Positions 46,701 to 57,837 of a stretch of DNA of 64,000 bases are shown here, piece after piece. This DNA is from Euphorbia lathyris. Taxonomy: Eukaryota > Streptophyta > Magnoliopsida > Malpighiales > Euphorbiaceae. Numbering within the stretch: the first letter of the stretch is position 1; each line of letters begins with the position of its first letter. Both the position numbers and the translations under genes were made by a program. Location of the stretch: NCBI RefSeq assembly GCF_963576675.1, contig NC_088911.1, positions 76,599,256-76,663,255 of the forward strand. Direction: 5' to 3'. Under the pieces are notes generated by a model. That model did not search any database. It was not told the origin of the DNA and saw only the letters and a list, made by a program, of their open reading frames with translations.

Positions 46701-49552
46701 AAGATTCGGCTGACTCGATTGACTTGCCTGATTCGCATGAGTCAGTACCGATTGAGACAATTCGGCACCGAGTCTTGGTCGAGTTTGAATCTCCCTATAG
46801 AGACGGATCGAAAGCTACCTGACTCGAACCACGACTCGTATGAGTTTGATAACAGTGATTAAGATCTGGATATGGAAGCTTACTGCTTCCTGATCTGGAT
46901 ATGATTTTCCTAGCATATTTGTTTTATAATTTTACTATGCTACTAGGTACCATTACAATGTTGCTGATGGAAGGTTGGCACAACATGTGGATAGAGGGAT
47001 TGCTGATGGTTTGCTGATAAGTAGTGTAGCATCTTCCTCTAATCTCTGGGCATTAATAATGGACGCTGGAACTGGTTTCACAAGCCAGGTTTATGAACTA
47101 TCACCTATTTTCTTACACAAGGTGAATCTGGCTCTACGTATGCACGCATCATATTTTTCTTTCTTTCCATACAATTAACAGCAAGCATTGAAACAATGAG
47201 CTAAATTTTCTTCCAAAATAACAGGAATGGATTATGGATCAATGGGAGAAGAACTATTATATCAGTTCTATTGCTGGGGCAACTAATGGGAGCTCACTTG
47301 TGGTGATGTCCAAAGGTTTATTCGTGTTCTTCATTGAGTAGTTATCTTTAATAAGTAAACTTCTCTGGTGTGTCTTTTTTTTATATGCTTCTTGCTGCTA
47401 TTGTGGCTCTATTTGGCAATGCAAGCTGAGTTTGTTAGTGCTCTTGGTTTGATCCCCACCTATGTTGCATGGAAACAGACACTGGAAATGTTATTTCTAA
47501 AACAGACACAGGCACAGACACGAACCACGTAACCGCTACTAAAGATAAGTGTCCTTGCAACATAGATCACTGCTAAAACACATCCGGCAGGAAGGTTGTG
47601 AGGAGCCTTAACTGGGACTAAGCGCCAAACAGGGTTGTCTCAGTGAGGATATATGTGTTTCACACACACACACACACACAAAAGATACTTGCTACTTATG
47701 ATTTTTATCTGTTTATTTCTTCTTATTAATACTTCATTCTCTGGTGGGGTTGTGTGTATTAAGACAGTCATTAAAGAAGCTTTATAAGAATGAGGACAGT
47801 TATGGATTAGGAAACCTAGTTCTTTTGATAACAAAATAAATTATACCTTGACAACTAGTTCTTTTGATCACAACTTCTGAATTCTTTGAAAATGACAGAT
47901 CGTCATTGGATTATAAATAGGGGCATGTACTGTCTAAGCCCGAGTTCTCCTTTGCCCATGGGAAATTTTTGTCCATGCAGACAGATACAAAATCTGGATT
48001 GATGGTATTGTAATAGAAAAGAAAAAGAATAAAAAATTGTGTCAAGCATAACTCTTAAATTCCGAAAGTTTTATATTTGAAACAACTGGGACCAAGGTGT
48101 TCTTGAGATGGAACCTAAGTGGCTTTCAGTAGTTTTCCCCTCCATATAGAACATTTGTTATGGTGTTTTTTTTTTATGGCCTGCATAAACATTGCTGTAT
48201 AACTTGGACCATGTATTTTCTCTGTTAGCTACGGAGTAAAGACATTTTGAATTCAACACCTCCAATTTGATATTTCTAATGTGGATTTTTGTGTTTGTAT
48301 GTTGCAGTATTTCCTTTGGTAATGCAAAGTTGTATATCTAGAAGAATTTGAGCTAGGAATATATCTTTGGGAACAAAGATTCATGATCATTTTTGTTTGC
48401 AGGGACCCAATACACTCAACAGTCTTACAAGGTTAGTGACTCATTCCCCTTTAAATGGATAAACAAAAAGTGGAGAGAAGGATTTCATGTGACTTCAATG
48501 GCAACTGCTGGTAGTCGATGGGGTGTTGTCATGTCTCGCAATGCTGGCTTCAGTGACCAGGTCAAAATTCTTAATTATGCTGTCAATTACTTACCTAGAT
48601 ACATCGTGAAATATTCTGCAGCATTTGTGCTGGCTTGGAAAAACAACTATCATACATATTTCTTTTGGCTTGGATAGGTTGTTGAGCTTGATTTTCTATA
48701 TCCAAGCGAGGGCATTCATAGACGTTGGGATAATGGATTTCGTATTACTTCAACAGCAGCTACTTTTGATCAAGCTGCTCTCATCTTAAGTGTGCCGAGG
48801 CGTAAACCTGGGGATGAGACCCAAGAAACTTTGCGTACATCTCAATTTCCGAGCACACATGTCAAGGTAATTTCAGGCATTATTATGCCGTTAGAGCTAT
48901 TATCTTGATATGTGATTTAAATTCTAAGATAGGATATGGTATAGCCCCGAATCATTTCGGGACTAAGGCTTTGTTGTTGTTATAGGATATGGTATAGATC
49001 TGCCTATCATAAAAGGTTTTCTGACCTTTGGTGTATGCATTTCTACCTTATTAGGACACTGACTCATTGGAACACATATTTCCTTTTAAAACATTATGTC
49101 CATTTCTATCAATGAAAGTCTCTTTTTTAACCAACAGATAAAAAAATGCCTTGTTTATTGCTAATTTGTCTGCTAGTTGAATTCAACTTCTTACATAGCG
49201 CATATTAAAAATTCATTGTTTTCGTTATTACGCTTGCATTTGTTATCATGTTCTAATGTAGAAAGTTGAAAACTCATCATGCAACAAAATTGAGTTATCA
49301 GTGATATTACAATTGTTTGAGTGTATCTATCTTGTACTAATGCTCTCTCTTTTCAAATTTTTTTCTTCTACAAAAAACTTAGTTCCGTTGCTAATTTTGG
49401 GTGAAAAAAAAAAAAAGCCAACAAAAGCATATAGTAGGAAGTGCGTATACTGCTTAATCTGTTTTACAATATCCTGAAATGATTATGTGCAGGAAAAATG
49501 GGCAAAGAATCTGTATCTTGCATGTTTGTGCTATGGACGAACTGTTTCTTGA
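40721..49552 (+). CDS. MLK: MUT9-like protein kinase (casein kinase 1-like), 16 coding exons
   Basis: Exons: 40721-41125, 42258-42377, 42471-42544, 42642-42711, 42788-42843, 43089-43160, 43318-43412, 43501-43567, 43644-43773, 44344-44562, 44643-44785, 46947-47121, 47225-47315, 48403-48560, 48678-48866, 49493-49552. All introns are GT-AG and the phases join to 707 codons. Domains: MPELRSR start with a basic tail (1-135); Gly loop GKGGFG (151-156); VALK lysine 179; catalytic loop HGDVKPEN (269-276, Asp271); DLG 294-296; RGTVRYAS activation segment. A basic cluster KRGRLN…PRKKVR (444-463) looks like a nuclear signal. The plant-specific MLK C-terminal domain ([35 protein letters not shown]) follows. 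MLK/PPK kinases are nuclear and phosphorylate histone H3 and photomorphogenesis regulators; the role here is by homology. No lesion is seen. Confidence 0.95.
41625..41965. mobile_element. MITE in kinase intron 1 with an internal duplication
   Basis: The ends pair over ~70 bases with gaps: TATTAGTC…CCTTCTATTT…ACTACTTAGTCC…GAATTC at the left, and the complement at the right. A 104-bp segment is tandemly duplicated (41724-41827 and 41828-41931, about two mismatches). The class is undetermined and the target duplication unclear. Confidence 0.65.
43822..44246. mobile_element. MITE in kinase intron 9
   Basis: The terminal inverted repeats CAGGTAAATTATACACCCAT and, from the right end, CAGGGTAAATTACACTCAT extend to about 30 bp (…GGCC…TTAAACTT). 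The interior repeats GTTTAGTGGCCAT motifs. The ~8-bp flanks (TTGTATG/TTATATG) match imperfectly. Confidence 0.75.
45076..45757. mobile_element. Mutator-like MITE in kinase intron 11
   Basis: Long inverted repeats (>100 bp) start GGCTTAATGCTTCTCCAGCC at the left and GGCCTAATGCTTCCCCAGCC from the right. A perfect 9-bp duplication AATAGTAAT lies at 45067-45075 and 45758-45766. Each arm is itself a tandem repeat of a ~90-bp block (CCCCCTTAACTTGTCCAAAT … TTAACTCCATAAAA). A non-repeated AT-rich segment (about 45340-45540) is in the middle. Confidence 0.9.
45896..46857. mobile_element. Possible DNA-transposon derivative in kinase intron 11
   Basis: The ends CATAGTTGTCAAAT and, from the right, CACTGTTATCAAAC are weak inverted repeats (10 of 14). 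Both are followed inward by GACTCG/AATCGG-rich sequence. No clean target duplication was found. It contains the minisatellite at 46224-46640. Confidence 0.4.
46224..46640. repeat. CT-rich minisatellite in kinase intron 11
   Basis: Four ~69-bp units (CTTAAATTCTCCATTAGTTT…CATTCAAGAAGACCTAGTTTCC…) are followed by three ~54-bp units that keep CTTAAC…TTTCTCCCTTAATTTCTGC and end in a poly-T tract. Confidence 0.85.
47460..47565. mobile_element. Short (106-bp) MITE in kinase intron 13
   Basis: The inverted ends CTATGTTGCATGG and CCTTGCAACATAG pair (one mismatch). The interior carries repeated ACAGACAC motifs. An (AC)n tract lies downstream at about 47660-47680. Confidence 0.65.
48945..48981 (+). mobile_element. 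37-bp severely 5'-truncated RTE LINE insertion (kinase intron 15)
   Basis: CCCCGAATCATTTCGGGACT and then AAGGCTTTGTTGTTGTT equals the extreme 3' end of the RTE at 54340-54392. It is bracketed by a perfect 16-bp duplication ataggatatggtatag (48929-48944 and 48982-48997), so it is a true target-primed insertion. Confidence 0.92.
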
Positions 49553-50184
49553 ATATGATATCCTGCGAATGATGAAAAGATCTGGTGATATTCTACTTCT
49601 TCCTGTAACGCATTTTCTCTAAGAAGTTGATCATTTTAATTGTACAAATGAAGTAGGAGAAATAGCTGAGCAAATGGGTGTATATTTTTCATCGAAGCTG
49701 TAAGTTGGGCATTTATAGGGGAGGGTTTGGCATGCACATGTTGTGTATTCTAAAAAATGGAGACAGAGAATAGCCATAGGTAATTTACATTACTTGATGT
49801 TCGATTCCTCACCATTTTGGCCCTACTAATATTTGAGTGAGTTTAATTTTTGGTACCAACACACGACAGACAAAGAATGTCTCACTTTACCATGGCAAAA
49901 GCGTCTGTAATCTACTTAAATCTGTCTTTATTTATTATATATGTATAAGTTATGCATAAATATATGAATTTCAAAAAGTAAAGATAAAAAAATAATTTTT
50001 TTGATGAAAAAAATTGGAAGATCGAATACAGAATATAGAAGTATCTCAAACAACAGGTGTTAGATTTGTTGATGCTGTTTATAATCTTTGTTTTATTTAT
50101 GCTTCATTGCAGTGCTAGTGAATCTCTATGCATCCAAAAAGTTACTAAAGTTAAACTGTATTTTGTTTGCTTTAAATAAGTTCG
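49553..50184. other. Downstream region of the kinase gene
   Basis: The first ~250 bases after the stop are the likely 3' UTR; I could not fix a poly-A site. No other gene is seen. Confidence 0.5.
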
Positions 50185-50400
50185 GGAGGTCAATAGCTAA
50201 CCTTAAGTGAGTTCAGCGAATCAATAGGTCACTTTAAGTGAGTTTTAGGGGTTAATAGGTCATTTTCTAACCTTTTGCACTTAGGGATTGTATTACTCTT
50301 AACATTTGAATCAATAAGCCACTTTAAGTGAGTTTAGGGGTTAATAGGTCATTTTCTATTCTTTTGCACTTAGGCCTTGGATTACTGTTAACATTCATGC
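50185..50400. repeat. Tandem ~90-bp repeat, 2.3 copies
   Basis: Units start at 50221 and 50311 (TCAATARGYCACTTTAAGTG…GGGTTAATAGGTCATTTTCT), with a partial diverged copy before them at about 50185. Confidence 0.75.
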
Positions 50401-50439
50401 GTATCTTTGTTTTGACTCGACTGGCTGGTAGTTTGCTTT

Positions 50440-50920
50440 TTTCGATTAGTCTGGTGGTGGTTATGGAAGTGGAGGAATTGCTGGGTCTTTAATGGTACAG
50501 TGATGGAAATAATAAGGTGAATTTCATCCTTGTTCAAGTTCGTGATTGTGTTATCAAGACTCTTGTTTCATTCCGGGGGTCTACTCTATTTGGGCAAGCA
50601 AGAAACTCCCAGTGGAGCAATGGATTAAATTGAACACCGATGGGGTCTCTAAGGGTAACTATGGGTTTGTGGCTGCTGGGGGCATCCTGTGGGACTTGAA
50701 TGGAGTGGTGTGGTGGCTTTGTTTCTAACATTGGCCTTTGGAATGTGTTACTGGTTGTGGGGCTTATTTTTATGGTCTATGAATGGAAATCTTATTGCTT
50801 CTCTCACCCTTTTACTTAGCTTACTAATAGTTAATGGTTGTTATGGTCTTTCAGGATCGGGAGTGTTACTTTTGTTCGCATGTTAAAGGAACATAGTAAC
50901 TGGTTGAATGGAGAATTTTG
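50440..50920 (+). pseudogene. L1-type LINE 3' remnant (RNase H domain)
   Basis: A segment reads VEQWIKLNTDGVSKGNYGFV followed by AAGGILWDLNG, the start of the C-terminal RNase H domain of plant L1 LINE polyproteins. Further frames give VTFVRMLKEHSNWL-like traces near 50850-50910. Frames are broken and no endonuclease or RT is present. A T-rich tract follows at 50925-50960. Confidence 0.75.
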
Positions 50921-51263
50921 CAGGTTTTTTTTTATTTTTTTTTATTTTTTTTTAAACCTTGGGGTCATTATGGGTGTGATCTGCAGACTTCCTTGAGTCT
51001 CACTAGAGCTACTCGAGTGTAGCTTTCTTCCTTTCTTGTGTTTTGTTCTTGGGTGTTTATCCTTCTCGTGTTCACAAATAGAGAATTAATAAAACGTTTT
51101 CAATTATATGTGGTCAAATGGGTTTTTTTGGGTCAAGTTCAAAGGATTTCTTTCTGATGTATTCAGTCCATTTCTTAAGTGGACTGTTTAATTGAACAAG
51201 GGAGAATGTATGGGATAGTGCCAATTTAATTTCAATGTATGACATGAACCATAATATAAATAT

Positions 51264-54200
51264 CGTTGGGGCGTTCCCTACTCAGCGACGCGCTGCACTT
51301 CCTAGACCCGGGTGTAGTGATAAATGTGCAAGGGTTGCTAGGTCGTCGTCCTGAAGCGGCGCGCCACCCCAGGACCCGGGGGTGGTGTCAAATATGCAAG
51401 GGTTGCGGGTAAATAAGCTAGTCCACGGTAATGGTAGGGGTAGGGGTAAGGGTAGTAGGTAACGCTTTGGGACATGGAACATATGTTCTTTGACAGGAAG
51501 ATTAGCTGAAATTGTAGATGTTATGAAGAGGAGGAGAATAAATATATTATGCCTACAAGAAACCAAGTGGGTTGGAGCCAAGGTTAGAGAGATAGCTCCT
51601 TGGGGTTATAAGCTTTGGTACTCAGGAAAGGATAAGGGTAGAAATGGAGTAGGTATTCTTATTAATAGGGAGTATATTGATGAGGTAGTAGCGGTGTCTA
51701 GGAAGAGCGATAGAATTATGAGTGTTAAGCTAGTGATAGGGGATGAGGTTGTGAATGTCATTAGTGCATATGCGCCACAAATAGGATTAGATGTGTCTAT
51801 AAGACAAGCTTTTTGGGATGACTTAGAGGAAGTGGTGCAACAGGTTCATAGGGATGAAAAAATGGTACTAGGGGGTGATCTCAATGGACACGTGGGTTCT
51901 AGGCGAGATGGGTTCGAGAGTGTTCATGGAGGGTATGGCTTTGGAGATAAGAATGAAGCAGGAAATGATATTTTGGAATTCGCATCAGCCTATGACTTGA
52001 GTATCATGAACACATGGTTTATGAAGAGAACATCCCACTTAGTGACTTATCGGAGTGGCGGTAATGCGAGCCAAATTGACTTCTTCTTAGTAAGGAGTGC
52101 TTGGAGAAAGAGTTATATTGATTGTAAGGTGATCCCTGGTGAGAGTACGACAACCCAACATAGAGTAGTGGTGCTAGATTTTCGAAGTAGGAAATGTATA
52201 AGAAAACAAACACCTCAAGTAGAGACTAAAATTAAGTGGTGGAAATTGCAAGGGGAGAATCAACAAAAATTTGTGGATGAGATGACCAAAAAAGATATTT
52301 GGACTTGCAATATGGATTCAGATATAGATTCGATATGGAATAAGATGGAGCATAGTATAAGGGAAGTAGCGAAGGAAGTTCTAGGGGAATCTAAAGGTAG
52401 CATACCACCGGGTAAGGACACATCTTGGTGGACAGAAGAAGTACGACAAGCAGTAAAGAGTAAGAGAGAATCCTATAAACTATTGGGGAAATGTAGGAGT
52501 GACGAGAACTACGAAAAATACAAAGAGGCTAAAAGGGAAGTAAAGAAGGTCATACGAGATGCTAGAGCAAAGGTGAATCGGGATCTGTATACAAGATTGG
52601 ATACGAAAGAAGGGGAAAGAGACATATATAGAATTGCTCGGATGAGAGATAGGAAGACGCGAGATCTCGGAAAAGTTAAATGTGTGAAGGATGTGGATCA
52701 GAAAGTCCTAGTTGGAGATAAGGATATCAAGGAACGATGGAGGTCCTATTTTGATGACTTATTTAATGGAGATCGCCAACAAGATGTTGGAGATATAAGT
52801 ATCCATCACGATATGATAAATCATGAATGCCTGCGGAGAATTCAAAAGGGTGAAGTCAAAATGACATTAAGTAAGATGAAGTTGAAGAAAGCAGTAGGAC
52901 CTGATGGCATCCCTATTGAGATTTGGAGATGTTTGGGAGAAAGAGGAATCGAATGGTTGACGACGTTCTTCAACAAAATTTGGAGAAACAATAAGATGCC
53001 ATCAGAATGGAGGAAAAGTACCTTAATCCCTTTGTATAAGAACAAAGGCGATGTCCAAGATTGTGCCAACTATCGGGGAATCAAATTAATGAGTCACACT
53101 ATGAAACTTTGGGAGCGAGTGATTGAACAAAGGCTAAGGAGGACGGTGAAGATCTCGGAAAACCAGTTTGGCTTTATGCCGGGAAGATCAACTATGGAAG
53201 CCATCCATCTAATGAGACAATTAATGGAGCACTATCGAAATAAGAAGAAAGACTTGCATATGGTTTTCATTGACTTGGAGAAAGCATATGATAAGGTACC
53301 AAGGGAAGTACTTTGGTGGGCCTTGACAAGGAAAGGCATTTCGCGGAAATATATTGACATCATAAAGGACATGTATGAGGGAGTATGCACGAGTGTACGT
53401 ACTAGTGTTGGGAAGACTGAAGAGTTTCCTATTACGATTGGAGTGCATCAAGGTTCCGCATTAAGCCCATTTCTTTTTGCCATCGTTATGGATGAACTAA
53501 CAAGTTCACTTCAAGATGGTATACCATGGTGCATGCTGTTTGCAGATGATATTGTGTTGGTTGATGAGACGAAAGAAGGAGTGGAGATGAAGTTGGAACT
53601 ATGGAGGCAAACTCTAGAATCTAGAGGCTTTAAGTTGAGTCGAAGTAAGACGGAATATTTGGAGTGTAAGTTTAGCGGCCGTAGGAGTAGGGAGGCAGGG
53701 ACAATCACCCTAGATGGGAGAGTTGTTCAGGCCTCGGATTGCTTCCGGTATTTAGGATCTATTATCCAAACGGATGGAGAAGTAGATGGAGATGTTGCTC
53801 ATAGGATTAAAGCTGGTTGGTCGAAGTGGAAGAGTGCTACGGGTTTTCTTTGTGATCCCGGCATGCCTAATAGATTGAAGGGAAAATTCTACCGGACGGC
53901 AATTAGACCAGCATTGTTATATGGTACGGAGTGTTGGACAGTGAAACACTGCCACATCCATAAGATGTCGGTGGCGGATATGCGTATGTTGAGATGGATG
54001 TGTGGTCACACGAGAAAGGACCGGGTGCGTAATGAAATAATTAGGACAAAAGTAGGGGTCACATCTATTGAGAATAAAATGAGAGAAAACCGACTAAGGT
54101 GGTTTGGCCATGTGAGACGTAGAGCGCTTGATGCGCCGGTTAGGAGAACCGAAGAGTGGCAAAGGGATGTAGTGGTGAGGGGTAGGGGAAGACCTAAGCA

Positions 54201-54392
54201 AACTTGGAGGAGGGTGATCGAGAGTGATATGAGTTTATTGGGAATTGAGGAAAATATGGTAGTGGATAGGACGGAGTGGAGGGAGCGAATCTGTGTCGCT
54301 GACACGACTTGATTTTCACGGTTTTATATGATGGTTCATGTTAGCCGACCCCGAATCATTTCGGGACTAAGGCTTTGTTGTTATTGTTGTTG
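51264..54392 (+). mobile_element. RTE-clade LINE, near full length
   Basis: A GC-rich 5' leader holds two ~50-bp diverged repeats (…GACCCGGGTGTAGTGATAAA / …GACCCGGGGGTGGTGTCAAA…, at about 51304 and 51375). One long ORF, an ~80-bp 3' UTR with a hairpin (CCCGAA TCAT TTCGGG) and a TTG-rich simple-repeat tail follow. These are hallmarks of plant RTE elements. I saw no convincing target duplication. Confidence 0.9.
51394..54312 (+). pseudogene. RTE LINE polyprotein: endonuclease and reverse transcriptase
   Basis: The likely original start is ATG 51394 (MQGLRVNKLVHGNGRGRGKG…), in frame with the rest. A single TAA at 51460-51462 separates it from the conserved [13 protein letters not shown]. From there the frame is open for 950 codons; the next in-frame ATG is 51523, inside the endonuclease. 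Apurinic-type endonuclease motifs are LQETKW (Glu), GGDLNGH, QIDFFLV (Asp) and QHRVVVLDF (His). The RT shows [27 protein letters not shown] and LGSII. A C-terminal segment with [10 protein letters not shown] and WFGHVRRR completes it. No RNase H is present, as expected for RTE. With one nonsense codon it is the least damaged coding element in the window. Confidence 0.9.
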
Positions 54393-55923
54393 TACAAAAT
54401 GACAACATTTTACCCTCAAAGTTTGTGAAATGTATTAATTTAACGGAACTTGATGTCTCAATGTTTGTAAAATTATATTAATTTATCTCGAAGTTCCATT
54501 ACCTTGAGATAAATTGCTATTATTGTATGTTAAGATTAAAATGTTGCTATTTTGTAGGTTGAGATTAAATTGGTACTTTCTAAGCAATTTTTATGTTATT
54601 TTGGCATTTTATCCCAAATAAGCATGCTATAACTTCCAACTTATGTACTCATTTTGTTTCGAAATAGACTATCATTGAAATAATTGATCTTTTAGAAGAT
54701 TGCAAAACAAATGCGGTTAATTTGTGTTTTTAGCTAAAAGATTTTATTACTATTATATTAATTACCTTCATTAATAAAGGAAAGGTATATTTGGTAACAT
54801 TCCATTAATGTATATTGATTAAACTGAAATGTCATGTATTATATTATGAAAAAAATATAGAAGAAAATTATCTATTTTGAAATAGAGGGCATACTCTTAT
54901 TATTAACAATTGAAAAAAACTTGTTTACAATGAAGAGAGAGAAATGCTCATCAATGATTATTTACAATGTATATGATTAAAGTTAAAAAAAAGAATTACC
55001 AAAGAAAAAATAAAGATGCATGCAGTAATGAAAGTTGATAAATATTAAATTTTTGGTTAAAAAATTTATCGATAATGTTAAGTGATGTTATTAAACAAAC
55101 TAAAAATTAATAAACAAATTTTTCCTCAAAAAAATAAACAATTTAAATAATTTTGCTATCAAACAGTCCTTTATATTTATTTTTGAATAAAATCATGATT
55201 TTATTTATCAATGTATCGAGTGGCGGAACCAGAAATTAAGATTTGGGGGGAGCTAATTTTAGCCGTGCGGTTGACGGTAAATTTTTAAAGTCCAGCAACG
55301 GACAAATTTTTTTTAGCTTCCGACGTGTTAAAACTGTAAAAAATGTTATCATTTTTTAAAAACTAGCATTGAACTAATAGAAAATTAAACATGTTTACTT
55401 TTTTTAATGGTAAAAACATAATAAAAATGAATATTCAATATGTGTACTTTTTTTTTAATGGTAAAGACATATTAAAAATGATTTCAAAAATGTTATCAAA
55501 ATAAAAATAAAGAATCCATTTAAATTAATTAATAATGTTAACATGTTTTTATAATTATTGAAAAATAAAATTAAAATAAATAAAAACTTTTTAAAAGAAA
55601 ATGAGGTTGTGTGGAGTTAAACATAAGATCTCTCAAATAGAAATAAGCATCCATAATTATCCCATCTACCTTTAAACATTGAAATAATACTACATAGAAT
55701 TAATATAATTATCGCCAAAATATTATTAGACACCATTGCTAAAATTTTTATTTTTTTCAATTTTTCGGCGGTCTGCCAGGGCTCGAGCCTACCCCCCTAA
55801 ACTGTTTAATACATAATTATATTATAGGCTATAATAAATTATTATGGTTTCTATTAATGGCCTAATTTCTATATACATAAAAGATGTTTAAGCGAACTTG
55901 TATAATTGGCGAAGCCAAATAAT
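54393..55923. other. AT-rich intergenic DNA with unidentified repeats
   Basis: No gene. At 55205-55260 GAGTGGCGGAACCAGAAATT then TGGGGGGAGC, and at 55770-55800 GGGCTCGAGCCTACCCCCCT, resemble ends of a dispersed plant repeat. Their relationship is not proven. Confidence 0.4.
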
Positions 55924-55926
55924 TTA

Positions 55927-56580
55927 GGGTCCGTTTGGTATGTCGTAATGCAATGTAATGTAATCAAATTTGTAATGTAATAGAATGGAATGATGATTCC
56001 ATTACCATGTTTGATTGTTAAATAAAAAGAAAATGGAGAAATGTAATTACCATTACAATATTTATGTTTGCCTAAATAAATATAATCATAAAATTTTATT
56101 TTCACAATTAAAATTAACGAAAAACATGATAACATGAAAAATGAGATGAAGCGAAAAACGAAAAATAAAAAAATAAAAAAAATGAATCAAAATTAAATAT
56201 AAAATTAGATTAGCTGAAATCAATTTAATTAGTGCATATATATAAAAAAAAATTACTTTTTTCTCGTTTTTAAATTTTCGTGTTTTTCTACTTTTTACGT
56301 TTTTGAGAATGATAAGAGGTTAGATTAAGGTGTGGGATTTGATAAATGAGAGGTTAAAGAAGCTTTAAGAGTAACAATTAGGACTATATGCTTTGGATGT
56401 AATGAGAATTCAACTCATTTTTCTATGCAATGGGGATTAGAAGATTTATTGAACAAAATGTAACTTATGGTTTTCTCATTATATTCCAATAAAATTAAAA
56501 ATTCATCCAAACATAGTAATGAGCTTTTGATGTAATGAGCATTCCATTACGAAGTCCATTACGTCTTACCAAACGTACCC
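55927..56580. mobile_element. PIF/Harbinger (Tourist-type) MITE
   Basis: The inverted repeats GGGTCCGTTTGGTATGTCGT and, from the right, GGGTACGTTTGGTAAGACGT continue to about 24 bp with three mismatches. The 3-bp duplication TTA lies at 55924-55926 and 56581-56583. Subterminal AATGTAATG repeats pair with ATTCCATTAC at the other end. Length is 654 bp and there is no transposase. Confidence 0.88.
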
Positions 56581-56583
56581 TTA

Positions 56584-57615
56584 GGAGTAAGGTATACTTC
56601 CATTATCAAGAGTAATTTTATATTTAACACGATAAATAGTAGAACTATATTTCTAATATTTACAGGTTGGTCAAATTTTATATCTAACCATATTTATACT
56701 TTACGCACTTATGAATCTCGTTATTTCTATTCTACATATGCGTCATGTTAAAAAAAAATATTTTGTCTGTATAATTGTTTTTGATTTATGCATAACGTGA
56801 TATTTTTTATAACTTTTTATTTTTTTCGTGTGTGTACATCTGTCTTTAATATGTTATTGATCAGTTATAACCTGACGTACATGTGGAGTGAAGATAACGA
56901 GTTCCATAATTTCATAGATTGCTCTATTAGCAATAACTAAAAATTGAATCAAATTTTAAATGTTAGAGGTGATCCAACTTAAAAAATTAGGAGTATAATT
57001 GTGTCGTTTATAACGTTACGAGCAAAATTGTTCTTAGTTGTGAACGTTGAAAGTATTTTTATACCTTATCCCAATAATTTATGGTAGACCTTGTATTCCA
57101 ACTTTTCCACTGGGTCCTTCATTCTAACATTCCATTCTAATATATGGCAGTAACAAGTATCAAAATAATTTTCGGGGTATTTGTTTACCTTATTTTCACA
57201 TACTGTTTGCATTTTCACTTAAAAAAAGAGTTTGGTTCGAAACATTCTGTCTTAAGTAGTAGCAATAAATAACAGGTAAACCAAACAAGCTCTCTCAATG
57301 TAAATGATTTTGAAATTGCAGGATGTAGTTCCTATTGTCACAAAGAGAATTTCAATCCAACTTTTAAATACATTTCATCCATCTATGTACTTGTTTTGCA
57401 ATTGACACTATTTTCATTTTATAATACCCAACTAATATTTTAATATAAAATATTTATTATTTGATGAATCAATTATTTTTTAATAAATTGTCCGAAATAT
57501 GACATTTTATTGGATTTATTAAGATTAAATAAATAAATGATATAAAAAGTTAATTAAGAAAATGAATGAAATTTAGATAGAAACACAATCTTTAATTTAT
57601 TTATATAAAGAAAAA
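56584..57615. other. AT-rich intergenic DNA, no gene recognised
   Basis: Nothing coding. A ~110-bp segment at about 57180-57290 begins TTTGTTTACCT and ends AGGTAAACCAAACAAGC; it may be a very small MITE but its ends match poorly. Confidence 0.4.
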
Positions 57616-57627
57616 ATGGGTTCAGGT

Positions 57628-57814
57628 TGTTAATACCTATCATTTAGAATTACACTTTATTTATATGTCTTCTCTTATCTAGTTGTTTATAATTCTTCTC
57701 TTATCTAGGACTCTCTTCAACTAGAGTTATTGTAGGGTTTAAACTCTTATACTGTATAAATACGTATACATCTGTAAACCTTAATTCAATACAAAATACA
57801 ATCTCTGATTTACA
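57628..57814 (+). repeat. 5' LTR of the copia element
   Basis: TGTTAATACC…GATTTACA, with a TATA-like TATAAATA at about 57755. A primer site TGGTATAAGAGC (57815-57826) follows, one base off the initiator-Met-tRNA site TGGTATCAGAGC. Confidence 0.92.
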
Positions 57815-57837
57815 TGGTATAAGAGCCTACAACAAAT

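Noticed and set aside
51481..51492. TTG at 51490 as the start of the RTE protein
   Set aside because: Plant genes do not normally start at TTG. The conserved motif GTWNICSL lies upstream in frame, and an ATG at 51394 fits the family once the TAA is recognised as a mutation.
57180..57290. Possible ~110-bp hAT MITE (TTTGTTTACCT … AGGTAAACCAAACAAGC)
   Set aside because: The ends match only over about 11 bases with a gap, and no target duplication is visible.
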